This document shows positions 1-8,591 of a stretch of DNA of 36,694 nt, piece by piece. Positions within the stretch are counted from its first letter, which is position 1, and every line of letters starts with the position of its first letter. The position numbers and the translations under genes were made by a program. The DNA comes from an uncultured Verrucomicrobia subdivision 3 bacterium (lineage in GTDB: Bacteria; Verrucomicrobiota; Verrucomicrobiia; Limisphaerales; UBA11358). The stretch is taken from contig CAITTG010000031.1 of assembly GCA_903895255.1 (NCBI GenBank), positions 1-36,694 on the forward strand. The letters run 5' to 3'. A model generated the notes under the pieces. The model did not search any database. It saw only the letters and a list, made by a program, of their open reading frames with translations, and was not told where the DNA came from.

Positions 1-210
1 AAAGCCTTTTTCAATTGAATGACTCCGGCTTAGCCGGATCCATGCAATAGAAATGCAAGTGGTTGCGCCGCGGATTTTTGGGTAAGGCAAGGAGTGAGGC
101 GCGTAGCATATCCTTTATGTATCTGGAAGCGCCTCACGACGCAGTCCTTACGCAAAAAGACCAAGCAAACACTGCGTTTCTATTGCATGGTTCCGGCTAA
201 GCCGGAACAA
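1..210. repeat. Long imperfect inverted repeat (palindromic element)
   Basis: The left arm (about 21-115) and right arm (about 120-207) are imperfect reverse complements. Each carries a CCGGCT(T/A)AGCCGG palindrome (25-37 and 193-205), followed inward by CCATGCAATAGAAA, and then weaker matches containing GTAAGG and GAGGCGC. The centre lies near 112-120. No open reading frame of protein-like character was seen. The arrangement looks like a non-autonomous, MITE-like or REP-type dispersed element that could fold into a long hairpin. Its mobility and copy number cannot be judged from one window. Confidence 0.7.
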
Positions 211-411
211 TTCATTTCAACCGCAGATAAACGCAGATGAACGCAGATAAAAACGATGAGGTTGCCAAAGTTTTGGCCCGCTGGTGATCAAGAACCATTT
301 GGTGCGCCATTTTTCTTATTTTCCGCCTTTCCGCCTTTCCGCATCTGCGTTCATCTGCGTTCATCTGCGGTTAAAGTCTTTTTCAACTGCTTGGCTCCGG
401 CTAAGCCGGAT
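184..411. repeat. Second, overlapping inverted repeat with CGCAGAT units
   Basis: The left arm (about 188-252) reads CCGGCTAAGCCGG, then AACCGCAGAT and repeated ACGCAGAT(G/A)A units. The right arm (about 341-410) has the reverse complement: ATCTGCGTTC repeated, ATCTGCGGTT, then GGCTCCGGCTAAGCCGGA. The spacer (253-340) includes a short tandem TTTCCGCC repeat. The T-rich stretch before the right-hand CCGGCTAAGCCGG (370-410) is also similar in direct orientation to positions 8-40. The right end overlaps the last codons and the stop of the pectate lyase gene. This 1-400 stretch otherwise holds nothing that looks coding. Confidence 0.7.
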
Positions 412-1699
412 GCGCCTCGTTCCAGCGTTTAAAATGTTCCAGCACGCGCTTGGGGGTGTCGCGATACCAGCCATAACCATTCCGCCGTTCCTTGGAGAGT
501 TCGTTGACATGGTCGTGGATGGTTTTGTCGCGGTCGCCAAAAATGGGCTGGTTGGTGGTCAGGTCATAATAGCGGGCCCAGATCGGACCGTTGCCCGGCG
601 CGTCGATTAACTGCCTTCCCTCGGCCCCGGTGCTTTTATAGGCCTTATCCATGATTTTGGTGGCCGCAAACCACGCCACCGCCGCGCGGATGGCGGCCTG
701 CTGACGGGCGTCCGGTTGCGGCAGGAGCATGAGGAACAACGTGATGTTGGCGCTTTCCGCCGTCGTGGCGGCGGGCATCTCGTAATTGCGGGCGGAGGCG
801 GGGGTCAAATCCAGTTCGTCATGTTGCTGGCACCAGACCGTCAGGCGGCCCGACCGGTCGCGGATTTGCGCGGCCAGCAGGCAGTCCATGCCATGCTGGT
901 AACGGCGCGCGGCCTCCGCGCGCACGGCGGCCGGGACCCAGGCGAATTCTTCGTCGCCCAGCCCAATTTGCTGCAGCAGGGTGAGGACATGCAGGAACGC
1001 ATCGTCGTTGATGGTGATGGTATCGTGATACCCGCCCTCCAGCGGCCAGACCTGCGGCCAGCCACCGTTGGGATACTGGGAGTGAAAGACATAATCGAGT
1101 CCGTGAAGGAACGAGGCAGTCCACGCATTACTGCCCGCGCCGGTGGCGGCGATGACTTTGGCCAGGAATTCAAGCTGCGTGATGGTGGCGTCGTTGTCGA
1201 AGGTGGCAATGTAATGCCATTTGAGATCGCGTGCCTGATCGAAGTCGCCGGGGGCCGGGTAGCGGTTGTTGTCATCGGTGCCATACGCCTCGCCCAAGGC
1301 GCGAGGCCGCTTGGACATGTTCAGGTTTTTACTCCAGCCGCCACCGGGCGTTTGGTACGTCACCACATTGTCCGCGATCTGACGGGCCTCGGCGCTGCCG
1401 TACCACGCCGCGGGCAGGTCCAGTTTCAAGTCGGCGGCCGAATGGCCGGCCGGGGGAACGGTCGGGTTCTGGTGTCCCAGTTGTTTTAACTCGGCGAGCA
1501 GACTGGCCTGGTCCGCCTGCTTTTGCGCTTCGGAGCGGGATAAATACTCCAGCCAAGCCGGCTGCTGCTCGGGCGGCAGGGAGGCGATGCGTTCCCGGGT
1601 TAGCGGCCGGGCCGGCACGTTGGTGCCGATGATGGCCCCGTTCACCGAGTTAACGACGAGGCTGAGCAGGGCGAGACCGATAATAATAATGGACTTCAT
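401..1699 (-). CDS. Secreted pectate lyase, PL10 family
   Basis: This is probably an extracytoplasmic enzyme that cleaves polygalacturonate by beta-elimination. The N-terminus (first ~21 residues, MKSIIIIGLALLSLVVNSVNG) is a plausible signal peptide. The mature part carries features I associate with PL10: a GGGWSKN stretch, TFDNDAT followed by a QLEFLA helix, NGGWPQ followed by GGYHDTITINDDA, LTVWCQQHD, and ARNYEMPA. A GYGWYRD segment lies near the C-terminus. The length of 432 residues fits a single catalytic domain with a short N-terminal extension. The ATG at 1697-1699 is the natural start because it precedes the signal peptide. The gene lies 45 bases downstream of the co-directional lipid kinase gene. 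Its TAG stop falls inside a CCGGCTTAGCCGG palindrome of the neighbouring repeat, so the 3' end was probably shaped by that element. Confidence 0.88.
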   Translation of the reverse strand: MKSIIIIGLALLSLVVNSVNGAIIGTNVPARPLTRERIASLPPEQQPAWLEYLSRSEAQKQADQASLLAELKQLGHQNPTVPPAGHSAADLKLDLPAAWYGSAEARQIADNVVTYQTPGGGWSKNLNMSKRPRALGEAYGTDDNNRYPAPGDFDQARDLKWHYIATFDNDATITQLEFLAKVIAATGAGSNAWTASFLHGLDYVFHSQYPNGGWPQVWPLEGGYHDTITINDDAFLHVLTLLQQIGLGDEEFAWVPAAVRAEAARRYQHGMDCLLAAQIRDRSGRLTVWCQQHDELDLTPASARNYEMPAATTAESANITLFLMLLPQPDARQQAAIRAAVAWFAATKIMDKAYKSTGAEGRQLIDAPGNGPIWARYYDLTTNQPIFGDRDKTIHDHVNELSKERRNGYGWYRDTPKRVLEHFKRWNEAHPA

Positions 1700-1744
1700 G
1701 AATGAGGAATCACCCTAGGAGACGCCGCGCGGCCGGGCAAGGTT

Positions 1745-2635
1745 TCACGGAACTGCCACGCGCAGGGCCTGCGGCTCCACGCCAAATTCCACGGGGAGTT
1801 GGCCGATCCATTCTCCATCCAGTTCAAAGGCGGCCGGGGTGGGGCTGGTGAGGGTGAACCGATTGGATGAGAACCGCTCGACCGCGCGTTCCGGGAGCCG
1901 GCCGGCGAGCAGCAGCCCGGGGGCGCAACGGAACAGCGTTTTCCAGTCCATGCGCGGGATGCCGCACACCTCCAGCCGGCCATTGGTTAACTCGGCCTCC
2001 GGGAAGACGGCAAAGGTGCCGCCGTAGCGACGGCCATTGCCAATGAGCACCAATTCCCCGGCCACGGTGCGGTCCCCGGCTTGCGCGGTGATCCGGGGTT
2101 TGGGTTCGCCGAGCGCCCGGAGTCCCGCCAGCACATACGCCAGCGGTCCAAAGCGTTTCTTGAGTGACCAGCTTACCAGCTCAATGGCGCGGGCATCCAG
2201 ACCGCCGCCCGCCAGTTGGACGAAATAATGTTTTTTGCGGAGGCCGGCCACGGAATATTCCGCCCAGGGCAGGTCCACGCGCAGTTCGTGGTTCTTGACC
2301 AAGACCTGCCAGGCTTGGGGGATTTTGAGCGGGATTTTGAGTTCGCGGGCGAAGACATTGATGGTGCCGAGCGGCAGGATGCCGAGCCGCGCGCGGGCGA
2401 AGCCGCCGGGCACATCGCCGATGCCATTGAGCGTTTCGTTCACGGTGCCATCGCCGCCGGCGGCCACGATCAAGTCAAACCCATCCGCCACCGCCTTGGC
2501 GGCCAGGCGGCGGGCATCCCCCGGGGCGGAGGTGGCCTTGAGGGCGCAGCGCGCGGCAATCTCATCCAAGTGCCGGCGAAAATGCCGGGCCTTGTTGCCG
2601 CGGGCGGCGGGATTGAAAATGACACAGGTTTGCAC
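1745..2635 (-). CDS. Diacylglycerol/lipid kinase family protein (YegS/BmrU-like)
   Basis: This is a cytoplasmic lipid kinase of the DAGK catalytic-domain family, expected to phosphorylate a diacylglycerol, sphingoid or related lipid from ATP. The N-terminus VIFNPAARGNK is the usual first strand and loop. The nucleotide-binding GGDGT motif is at residues ~60-64, followed by VNETLNGI, and LGILPLGTINVFARELKIP is the family's substrate-side loop. The C-terminal beta domain runs through ELVLIGNGRRYGGTF and ends in EFGVEPQALRV. At 296 residues it is of normal family length. The start appears to be GTG (2633-2635), because the first strand follows immediately. It is co-directional with the pectate lyase downstream, with no obvious functional link. 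The exact lipid substrate cannot be told from sequence. Confidence 0.9.
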   Translation of the reverse strand: MQTCVIFNPAARGNKARHFRRHLDEIAARCALKATSAPGDARRLAAKAVADGFDLIVAAGGDGTVNETLNGIGDVPGGFARARLGILPLGTINVFARELKIPLKIPQAWQVLVKNHELRVDLPWAEYSVAGLRKKHYFVQLAGGGLDARAIELVSWSLKKRFGPLAYVLAGLRALGEPKPRITAQAGDRTVAGELVLIGNGRRYGGTFAVFPEAELTNGRLEVCGIPRMDWKTLFRCAPGLLLAGRLPERAVERFSSNRFTLTSPTPAAFELDGEWIGQLPVEFGVEPQALRVAVP

Positions 2636-2744
2636 GCTGGCGGGAATTTTGTGGGTCGGCGGCGATTAGTCGAGGAGAAAGGCGGCGGCGCGCCTGCAAG
2701 TTGGCGTTGCGCTGGCCGGGTGGTTTGCGGAATACTGTCCCATT

Positions 2745-3596
2745 ATGAGCAATGCCAATGACTGGAAGGTGCCCAAATGGCCGTTTTTTCTGGGCGACGC
2801 CTGTTTGCTGTTCGCGGCCTGGTACCTGACCGCCCACGCGCCGCATCCGATTGGCCATTGGGAAATCGTGGCCAGCGCGGCCTGTGTGGCCGTCGGCGCG
2901 GTATTGGCGGTGCTTCCGTTTATCCTGGAATACCAGGCCACGGCGCGCCTGATCGAGGTCAATGGCCTGGAAACGGTGGCCGATAAAATCTCGCAACTGG
3001 ACCAGGTGGCCAGCCAGATCGCGGCCTGCACCAACGACTGGACCAACGCCCAGACCCAGGCGGAAAAAACGGCCGCCATCGCCAAAGAGCTGAATGGGCG
3101 CATGGGGGAGGAAGTCCGTCACTTTGGCGAATTCATGGCGCGGATGAACGACGGTGAAAAAGCCGCGCTCCGCCTGGAAGTGGAAAAGCTCCGGCGCATC
3201 GAGGGCGATTGGCTCCAGGTGCTGGTGCGGATTCTGGACAATGTGTTCGCGCTGAACGCGGCGGCCGAACATTCCGGCCAGCCCCGGCTCGCGGCCCAAA
3301 TCGGCCAGTTTCAAACCGCCTGCCATGATGCGGCCCGCCGGGTGGGCATCACGCCCTTTACCGCCGAGCCGGAGGAACCATTTAATTCCGAGCGGCACCA
3401 GGCCGTGGGCCTCAAAGACCCGCCGCCCGCCGGCGCGCTCGTCGCGGAAACCGTGGGCTCCGGCTTTAAATATCAGGGAAAAATGATCCGGCCCGTGCTG
3501 GTCCGGGTGCGCGACCGTCAGGATCCGGCCAGCGCGCCGGAGAAGGAAGCCGTGGATCCGGCGCAAAACCAATTGCCGTTGGATCCGGCGGAGTAA
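2745..3596 (+). CDS. Membrane-anchored coiled-coil protein of unknown function
   Basis: I do not recognise this family. The N-terminal ~60 residues contain two hydrophobic segments (around 10-27, FFLGDACLLFAAWYLTA, and 39-57, VASAACVAVGAVLAVLPFI), separated by a short histidine/proline-rich loop, so the protein is probably anchored in the inner membrane. Residues ~65-180 are rich in A, E, Q, K and L with heptad-like spacing, consistent with a long coiled coil. The C-terminal third is proline- and acid-rich (FKYQGKMIRPVLVRVRDR, then a DPAQNQLPLDPAE tail). The ATG at 2745 is preceded by CCCATT without a Shine-Dalgarno sequence. It is transcribed divergently from the lipid kinase. The layout (two TM helices then a cytoplasmic coiled coil) recalls structural or scaffold proteins, but no function is claimed. 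Confidence 0.75.
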   Translation: MSNANDWKVPKWPFFLGDACLLFAAWYLTAHAPHPIGHWEIVASAACVAVGAVLAVLPFILEYQATARLIEVNGLETVADKISQLDQVASQIAACTNDWTNAQTQAEKTAAIAKELNGRMGEEVRHFGEFMARMNDGEKAALRLEVEKLRRIEGDWLQVLVRILDNVFALNAAAEHSGQPRLAAQIGQFQTACHDAARRVGITPFTAEPEEPFNSERHQAVGLKDPPPAGALVAETVGSGFKYQGKMIRPVLVRVRDRQDPASAPEKEAVDPAQNQLPLDPAE

Positions 3597-3831
3597 AGAC
3601 CAACCAGAGCCCAACAAGATTCGGGCGACAGCCGCCAAGGAGGTGGGGGTGGGGAACCCCGCTGAAGAAACGACCGCCGCCCCGAATCAAGTTGTGACTG
3701 CCGGGGCGCACACTGCCAGGCCGCCGGGGTCGTGGCTGATTAAATCACTGTTTTCCTGGTTTGCAACTGCCCTTAAGGGAAGAGTGGGTGGAAAACTGAA
3801 TAATTCGCGCTATCGACTTCAGCTCAGGAGT

Positions 3832-4521
3832 TTATTTTACCGGCCACTTCAATAATTTCTTCAGGGAATCCGAGGCGGGCTCGTAATTTTTAAACAGCCG
3901 GGCCTCTTGGGTGAGGCGGGTTAACTCCGCCACGGACTGCACCTCCATTTTGCGGGTGATGCTGGTGCGGTGCAGTTTCACCGTCCGTTCATTGATGGAC
4001 AAATCCGCGGCGATTTGCTTGTTGAGCTTGCCCATGACCACATGGCCGAGCACCTCAAGTTCGCGCTCACTGAGCCGGTCCAGCAGCGTGAACACTTCCT
4101 TCTGGCGCTGGCGGCCTTTGCGCTCGAGGGTGTCGCGGGCGAGCGCGCGTTCAATGGCGGCCAGCAGGTCCTCTTTGGGGGCGATTTTGGTGAGGAAATC
4201 CTCCGCGCCCTGCCGCATGGCGCGCACGGTGCTGGGAATGTCGCCCTGCCCGCTCATGAAAATCACCGGCAGGGGGTTGGCCGTTTTCTGCAGCGCCGCC
4301 TGCAATTCCAGCCCGTTCATCCCGGGCATTTGCAAGTCGGCCAGCACGCAGCCGGAGAGTTCCGGGGTGAGCTGGTTGAGAAACTCCGGCCCCGAATCAA
4401 AAGTGCGGACATGGTAGCCGGCGGCGCGCAGCAAGCGGGAGACGGAAAGCAGGAACGAGGCGTTGTCATCCACGACGTAGACATTGCCTTTGGGCGTCGG
4501 CCCGGCGGGAGCGGCATTCAT
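3832..4521 (-). CDS. FixJ-type response regulator (receiver + LuxR HTH)
   Basis: This is a DNA-binding response regulator. The receiver domain (residues ~13-125) has the acidic pair D18/D19 in VYVVDDN, the probable phosphoacceptor D62 in VLADLQMPGMNG, the FMSG(Q)GD strand, and the conserved lysine in FLTK (K112). The C-terminal LuxR/GerE helix-turn-helix starts at LSERELEVLGHVVMGKLNKQIA and continues through INERTVKLHRTSITRKMEVQS, a close match to FixJ/TtrR/StyR-type regulators. The 229 residues are slightly longer than FixJ because of a short N-terminal tail and a C-terminal AR(L)FKNYEPASDSL extension. It lies 73 bases downstream of, and on the same strand as, the sensor kinase gene, so the two are probably cotranscribed and form a cognate pair. 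Target genes are unknown. Confidence 0.92.
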   Translation of the reverse strand: MNAAPAGPTPKGNVYVVDDNASFLLSVSRLLRAAGYHVRTFDSGPEFLNQLTPELSGCVLADLQMPGMNGLELQAALQKTANPLPVIFMSGQGDIPSTVRAMRQGAEDFLTKIAPKEDLLAAIERALARDTLERKGRQRQKEVFTLLDRLSERELEVLGHVVMGKLNKQIAADLSINERTVKLHRTSITRKMEVQSVAELTRLTQEARLFKNYEPASDSLKKLLKWPVK

Positions 4522-4594
4522 GGGCGTTGATTAATTCTGAAACCAGCGTGCCGGGGGAAGCCGGCGATGGAAAGCGAAAAAACGGCGCCCCGGC

Positions 4595-6886
4595 TCAACC
4601 CGGCCCCACGGGCAGCGTGAAACTGAAGGTGGCCCCGGGGCCGGCATTGTTTTCCGCGCGGATTTTGCCGCCATGCGCTTCAATGATCGTGCGGGAAATA
4701 GCCAGGCCCATCCCCATCCCGTTGGGTTTGGTCGTGAAAAAAGGTTCAAACAACTGCTGGCCTTCCACCGGGCTCAGGCCCGTGCCGCCATCACTCACGG
4801 CCACCTCCAGCCAGTCGGGCGTCTTGAGCCGCACGCTCACTGCCAGGGTGCGATCCTCCCCCACCGCTTGGTTCATGGCATCCAAGCCGTTCAGGATCAG
4901 GTTGAGCAACACCTGCTGGAGATGGACCCGGTCGCCCATCACCGGCGGCAGCGGGTCGGGGATGGCCACCGTTAATTTCACCTGGCGCGCCAGCAGGTCC
5001 GGTCCCACCAAGGCCAGGGTGTCCTGCACCGTTTCCCGCAGATCCACCGGGTCGGAAACCAGGCTCCGGCGTTTCAACAGCGAGCGCATTCGTTCAATCA
5101 CCTGCCCCGCGCGCTGGTCATCCTTGCGAATATCCGCAAGGATGGCCCGGATTTCGTTTAAATCCGGTTCATTACCCTGCAAAAAAAGTTCCGCCGCCTC
5201 GGCATTGCGCAGGATGGCCCCCAGTGGCTGGTTCAATTCATGGGTCAGCGCGGCGGTCAACTGGCCCAGCGTGGACACCCGGGCGACATGGGCGAGTTCC
5301 GCGCGCTGCCGGCGGATTTCCATTTCCGCCTCCTTTTTGCTAGAAATGTCGCGGCAGATTTTCGAGGCCCCCACCACTTTGCCGGACTCGTCAAAGATCG
5401 GCGAGATGGCAATGGAAACCTGGAGGTCCCGGCCGGATTTGGTCCGCCGGACCGTTTCATAGTTGTGAATGGGTTCCCCGCGCCGGGCGCGTTCCAGGAT
5501 GTCCATCTCCTCGGGCAACTGGGAGGGCGGCACGATGATGGTGATGGGCTTGCCGATGGCTTCCGCGGCGTCAAAGCCAAACAGCCGCTCCGCCGCCCGG
5601 TTCCAAGTAATAATATTGCCGTTGAGGTCCTTGCGAATAATGGCGTCATCGGAGGATTCCACAATCGCCGCCACCAGGGCGCGGGCCTCCTGGTTCGCGC
5701 GCGCACGGGCTTCCGCCTGCTGCCGGTGGCGGCGGTTGATCAACAGCCCGGCAATCGTCAGGGCTTGGGCCAGAATGACCGTGGTAATCGTCAGAATCAG
5801 GGCCTTGTGATCGCCCCAAAAGGAATGCGGCTCGTAGCGAATCACCGTGTCGGCCGGCAGCCGGCTTTGCGGAATGCCCCAGCGTTGCAAGGCCCGCCAG
5901 TCCACCATGGGGGTGCCCACGGTGCGAACTTCCACCGGAAACTGGTTGGTAGTGCCACCCTGCAGCCGTTCCACGGCCAGTTGACCCGCGTGGGCGCCGA
6001 GGTTTTCAAAGTCCACCACCGCCCCGCCCACCACGCCACTGCCCACAATGCCCGCGCTCAACACGTAAATCGGCGCACTCGCAATCGGCACGATCATCTG
6101 CGCCAGTTGGCTGCTGTAATAGGCCTGTCCGGCCATGTCCCGCTGCACCGTGCTCAACAGGATGGCCGACCCCTTGGGCAGGGAGGCCAGTCCCTCACCC
6201 ATCTGGGCGATGGGCCGGTTGGTCCAGAACTCAAATTCTATGCCGTCCAGCGCCGTTGCCGCCATTTTGATGCGGTCCATCGTCAGCCGGTCGGTCGCGG
6301 ACATGCCGCTGACCACCACCACGCGGTGGGTTTCCGGCTGGAGGCGGAACAGCAGGCTGAGCGTGCCGGCAATGTCGAAGCGCTGCACCAGGCCCGTCCA
6401 GTCGGGCTGGCGCAGGGCGGCGGGGATGTTGAGCTCGCTCACCGCCACAAACACCACCGGCACGCCGGCAAACACCCGGCCGGAAAGCTCGTTGGTCAGG
6501 TTGAAATTCGATCCCATGAACGCCACCATGAGATCCAGGTTTTGCCCGGCGTATTTTTGCCGGAGAAAATCCCGGAAGGCCCGGGCGTGGTTTTCGTCGG
6601 AAAACCGCGAAAATTCGAGGTTTTCCACGTAGAAATCCAGCCGGTTCGTGCTGTCCTTGATCATTTCCGCCCGCAACGCCTGCTCCATCATCGCGTTCCC
6701 GGGCAAATCCCGGGACTCGCTGAATACCAGCAGGATTTTTTTGGCCGGTCCAAAATCGTTGCGGACCACCTCTTGCGCGAATCCGGAGGTGGTGATGGCC
6801 AGCCAGCAAATCCCCAGCCACACCAGCCCGCCAGCCCGCGCCAGCCAGGTGGTGCCGCGTCCAGGGAGGGATTGCCGGGCACTCAT
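4595..6886 (-). CDS. Sensor histidine kinase with periplasmic ABC-binding-like domain and PAS
   Basis: This is a membrane sensor kinase. From the ATG at 6884-6886 it has 763 residues; a TTG ten codons earlier is possible. A signal-like hydrophobic stretch (~15-38) is followed by a large extracytoplasmic domain (~45-345) that resembles the ABC_sub_bind solute-binding family (KKILLVFSESRDLPG, VVFVAVSE, VVVVSGMSATDR, SAPIYVLSAGIVGSGVVGG). Next comes a transmembrane helix (~365-388, ALILTITTVILAQALTIAGLLI) and a PAS domain (~408-525, ESSDDAIIRKDLNGNIITWN). The HisKA domain has H549 in ALTHELNQPLG. The HATPase domain shows NGLDAM (N box), SDGGTGL and GMGMGLAISRTIIEAHGG. It probably signals to the FixJ-type regulator encoded just downstream. 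The H-E-L-N-Q-P-L-G box is typical of kinases paired with FixJ regulators. The ligand is unknown. Confidence 0.9.
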   Translation of the reverse strand: MSARQSLPGRGTTWLARAGGLVWLGICWLAITTSGFAQEVVRNDFGPAKKILLVFSESRDLPGNAMMEQALRAEMIKDSTNRLDFYVENLEFSRFSDENHARAFRDFLRQKYAGQNLDLMVAFMGSNFNLTNELSGRVFAGVPVVFVAVSELNIPAALRQPDWTGLVQRFDIAGTLSLLFRLQPETHRVVVVSGMSATDRLTMDRIKMAATALDGIEFEFWTNRPIAQMGEGLASLPKGSAILLSTVQRDMAGQAYYSSQLAQMIVPIASAPIYVLSAGIVGSGVVGGAVVDFENLGAHAGQLAVERLQGGTTNQFPVEVRTVGTPMVDWRALQRWGIPQSRLPADTVIRYEPHSFWGDHKALILTITTVILAQALTIAGLLINRRHRQQAEARARANQEARALVAAIVESSDDAIIRKDLNGNIITWNRAAERLFGFDAAEAIGKPITIIVPPSQLPEEMDILERARRGEPIHNYETVRRTKSGRDLQVSIAISPIFDESGKVVGASKICRDISSKKEAEMEIRRQRAELAHVARVSTLGQLTAALTHELNQPLGAILRNAEAAELFLQGNEPDLNEIRAILADIRKDDQRAGQVIERMRSLLKRRSLVSDPVDLRETVQDTLALVGPDLLARQVKLTVAIPDPLPPVMGDRVHLQQVLLNLILNGLDAMNQAVGEDRTLAVSVRLKTPDWLEVAVSDGGTGLSPVEGQQLFEPFFTTKPNGMGMGLAISRTIIEAHGGKIRAENNAGPGATFSFTLPVGPG

Positions 6887-6982
6887 ACGGCTGGCAGCGT
6901 AACCGGGAAACCCCAATATTCAAGTTTTTCGCCGGATTCGCCGCTTGTTACCCGCCTGATTTCTGCCATACTCCTCGGCTCC

Positions 6983-8587
6983 GTGAGCATTGAATCTGAA
7001 ATCCAACGCCGGCGCACTTTTGCCATCATCTCGCATCCGGACGCGGGCAAGACCACGCTGACCGAGAAGCTGCTGCTGTACGGCGGGGCCGTGCAGCTCG
7101 CCGGCTCCGTGACCGCGCGCAAAAACCAGCGCGCCACCACCTCCGACTGGATGGAGCTGGAAAAGAAACGCGGCATTTCCATCAGCTCCACCGTGCTCCA
7201 GTTCGATTACGACGGTTTTCGCATTAACCTGCTCGACACCCCCGGCCACAAGGACTTTTCCGAGGACACCTACCGTGTGCTCACCGCCGTGGATGCCGTG
7301 GTCATGGTCATCGACTCCGCCAAGGGCATCGAACCCCAGACCCGCAAACTCTTTGAAGTTTGCCGCCAGCGCCAGGTGCCCATCTTCACCTTCATGAACA
7401 AGTGCGACCGCCCCATGAAGGAGCCGCTCGCCTTGCTGGATGAACTGGAACGCGTCCTCGGCATCGGGGCCTTCCCCGTCAACTGGCCCATCGGCAACGG
7501 GTTTGAATTTCAAGGGGTTTATGACCGCCGGACCAAACAGATGCATCTCTTCGAGCGCACCGTCGGCGGCAAATACCGCGCCCCGGTCAGCGTCGGCGGG
7601 CTGGAGGACCCGGTCATTCGCGGCCAGCTCAACGACGAAACCTACCGCAAAACCGTCGAGGAACTCGAGATGCTCGACATCGCCGGCGAGGAATTTGACG
7701 AGGCCGAGGTGCTCGCCGGCAAAACCACCCCGGTGTTTTTCGGCAGCGGCGTGAATAATTTCGGCGTCCAGTTGCTGCTCGACGGTTTCCTGAAACATTC
7801 CCCCGCGCCCAAGGCCCGGCTCATGTCCGGCACGGTTATCTCCCCCCAAAACCCCGCATTTTCCGGGTTTATCTTCAAAATTCAGGCAAATATGGATCCG
7901 CGCCACCGCGATCGCATTGCGTTCTTGCGCGTGTGTTCCGGCAAATTCGAGCGCGACATGTCTGTGCATCATTCGCGCTCGGAGAAGAAAGTGCGGCTCT
8001 CCAGCTCCCACAAACTCTTCGGCAACGAGCGCGAGACCGTGAACGAAGCCTGGCCGGGCGATGTGATCGGCCTGGTGGGGCATGATGGCTTCGGGATTGG
8101 CGACACCCTGACCACTGACCCCGCGATCTTGTACAAGGAAATCCCCCGGTTCACCCCGGAGGCCTTTGCGCTGCTGCACAACCCGAACACGGCCAAGTAC
8201 AAGCAATTCCGCCAGGGGTTGGACCAGTTGCTGCAAGAAGGTGTGATTCAGGCGCTGAGCCTGCGCCATACTGCCGCCAAAGTCCCGCTGCTGGCCGCCG
8301 TCGGCCCGCTGCAATTTGAAGTCGTGCAATTCCGGCTTGAAAGCGAGTATGGCGCCGAATCCCGGCTCGAAGCCGCCCCGTGGAAAGTTGTGCGCTGGCT
8401 GCCCACGGACATCACGGAGGAAACGCTCGACACGCTGTCGCTGCCCACGGGCGCGCGCATTGCCTACGACATGGGCAACAATCCGGTGATTCTCTTCGAG
8501 AACGAATGGTCGGCCAACTATTTTGGCGAGACCAATCCCAAGACGCCGATCTCCTCCCTGCCCGTGCAAACGGCCCGGGAACAATGA
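6983..8587 (+). CDS. prfC: Peptide chain release factor 3 (RF3) GTPase
   Basis: RF3 is a translational GTPase that recycles RF1/RF2 from the ribosome after termination. The G1 motif is SHPDAGKTTLTEKLL, switch II is LDTPGHKDFSEDTYR, G4 is MNKCDRP, and the RF3-typical SDWMELEKKRGISI segment lies between G1 and G3. The C-terminal half (domains II and III) ends with PISSLPVQTAREQ. The reading frame stays open for 1.7 kb upstream, but that part is antisense to the sensor kinase. I place the start at the GTG at 6983 because VSIESEIQRRRTFAIISHPDAGK aligns with the N-terminus of known RF3 proteins and gives 534 residues, close to the ~530 usual for the family. It is divergent from the kinase (96-base gap) and is followed after 4 bases by the GH30 gene. 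Confidence 0.95.
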   Translation: MSIESEIQRRRTFAIISHPDAGKTTLTEKLLLYGGAVQLAGSVTARKNQRATTSDWMELEKKRGISISSTVLQFDYDGFRINLLDTPGHKDFSEDTYRVLTAVDAVVMVIDSAKGIEPQTRKLFEVCRQRQVPIFTFMNKCDRPMKEPLALLDELERVLGIGAFPVNWPIGNGFEFQGVYDRRTKQMHLFERTVGGKYRAPVSVGGLEDPVIRGQLNDETYRKTVEELEMLDIAGEEFDEAEVLAGKTTPVFFGSGVNNFGVQLLLDGFLKHSPAPKARLMSGTVISPQNPAFSGFIFKIQANMDPRHRDRIAFLRVCSGKFERDMSVHHSRSEKKVRLSSSHKLFGNERETVNEAWPGDVIGLVGHDGFGIGDTLTTDPAILYKEIPRFTPEAFALLHNPNTAKYKQFRQGLDQLLQEGVIQALSLRHTAAKVPLLAAVGPLQFEVVQFRLESEYGAESRLEAAPWKVVRWLPTDITEETLDTLSLPTGARIAYDMGNNPVILFENEWSANYFGETNPKTPISSLPVQTAREQ

Positions 8588-8591
8588 TTCT

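Noticed and set aside
3643..3855. Small plus-strand frame preceded by AGGAGG
   Set aside because: The AGGAGG touches the GTG with no spacing and the product is not protein-like. No other gene in the window uses Shine-Dalgarno starts.
5240..6982. Upstream in-frame extension of prfC (reading frame open from 5240)
   Set aside because: This part is antisense to the sensor kinase gene, and RF3 homologues start near the GTG at 6983. The His/Gly/Arg-rich composition is typical of a reverse-strand reading.
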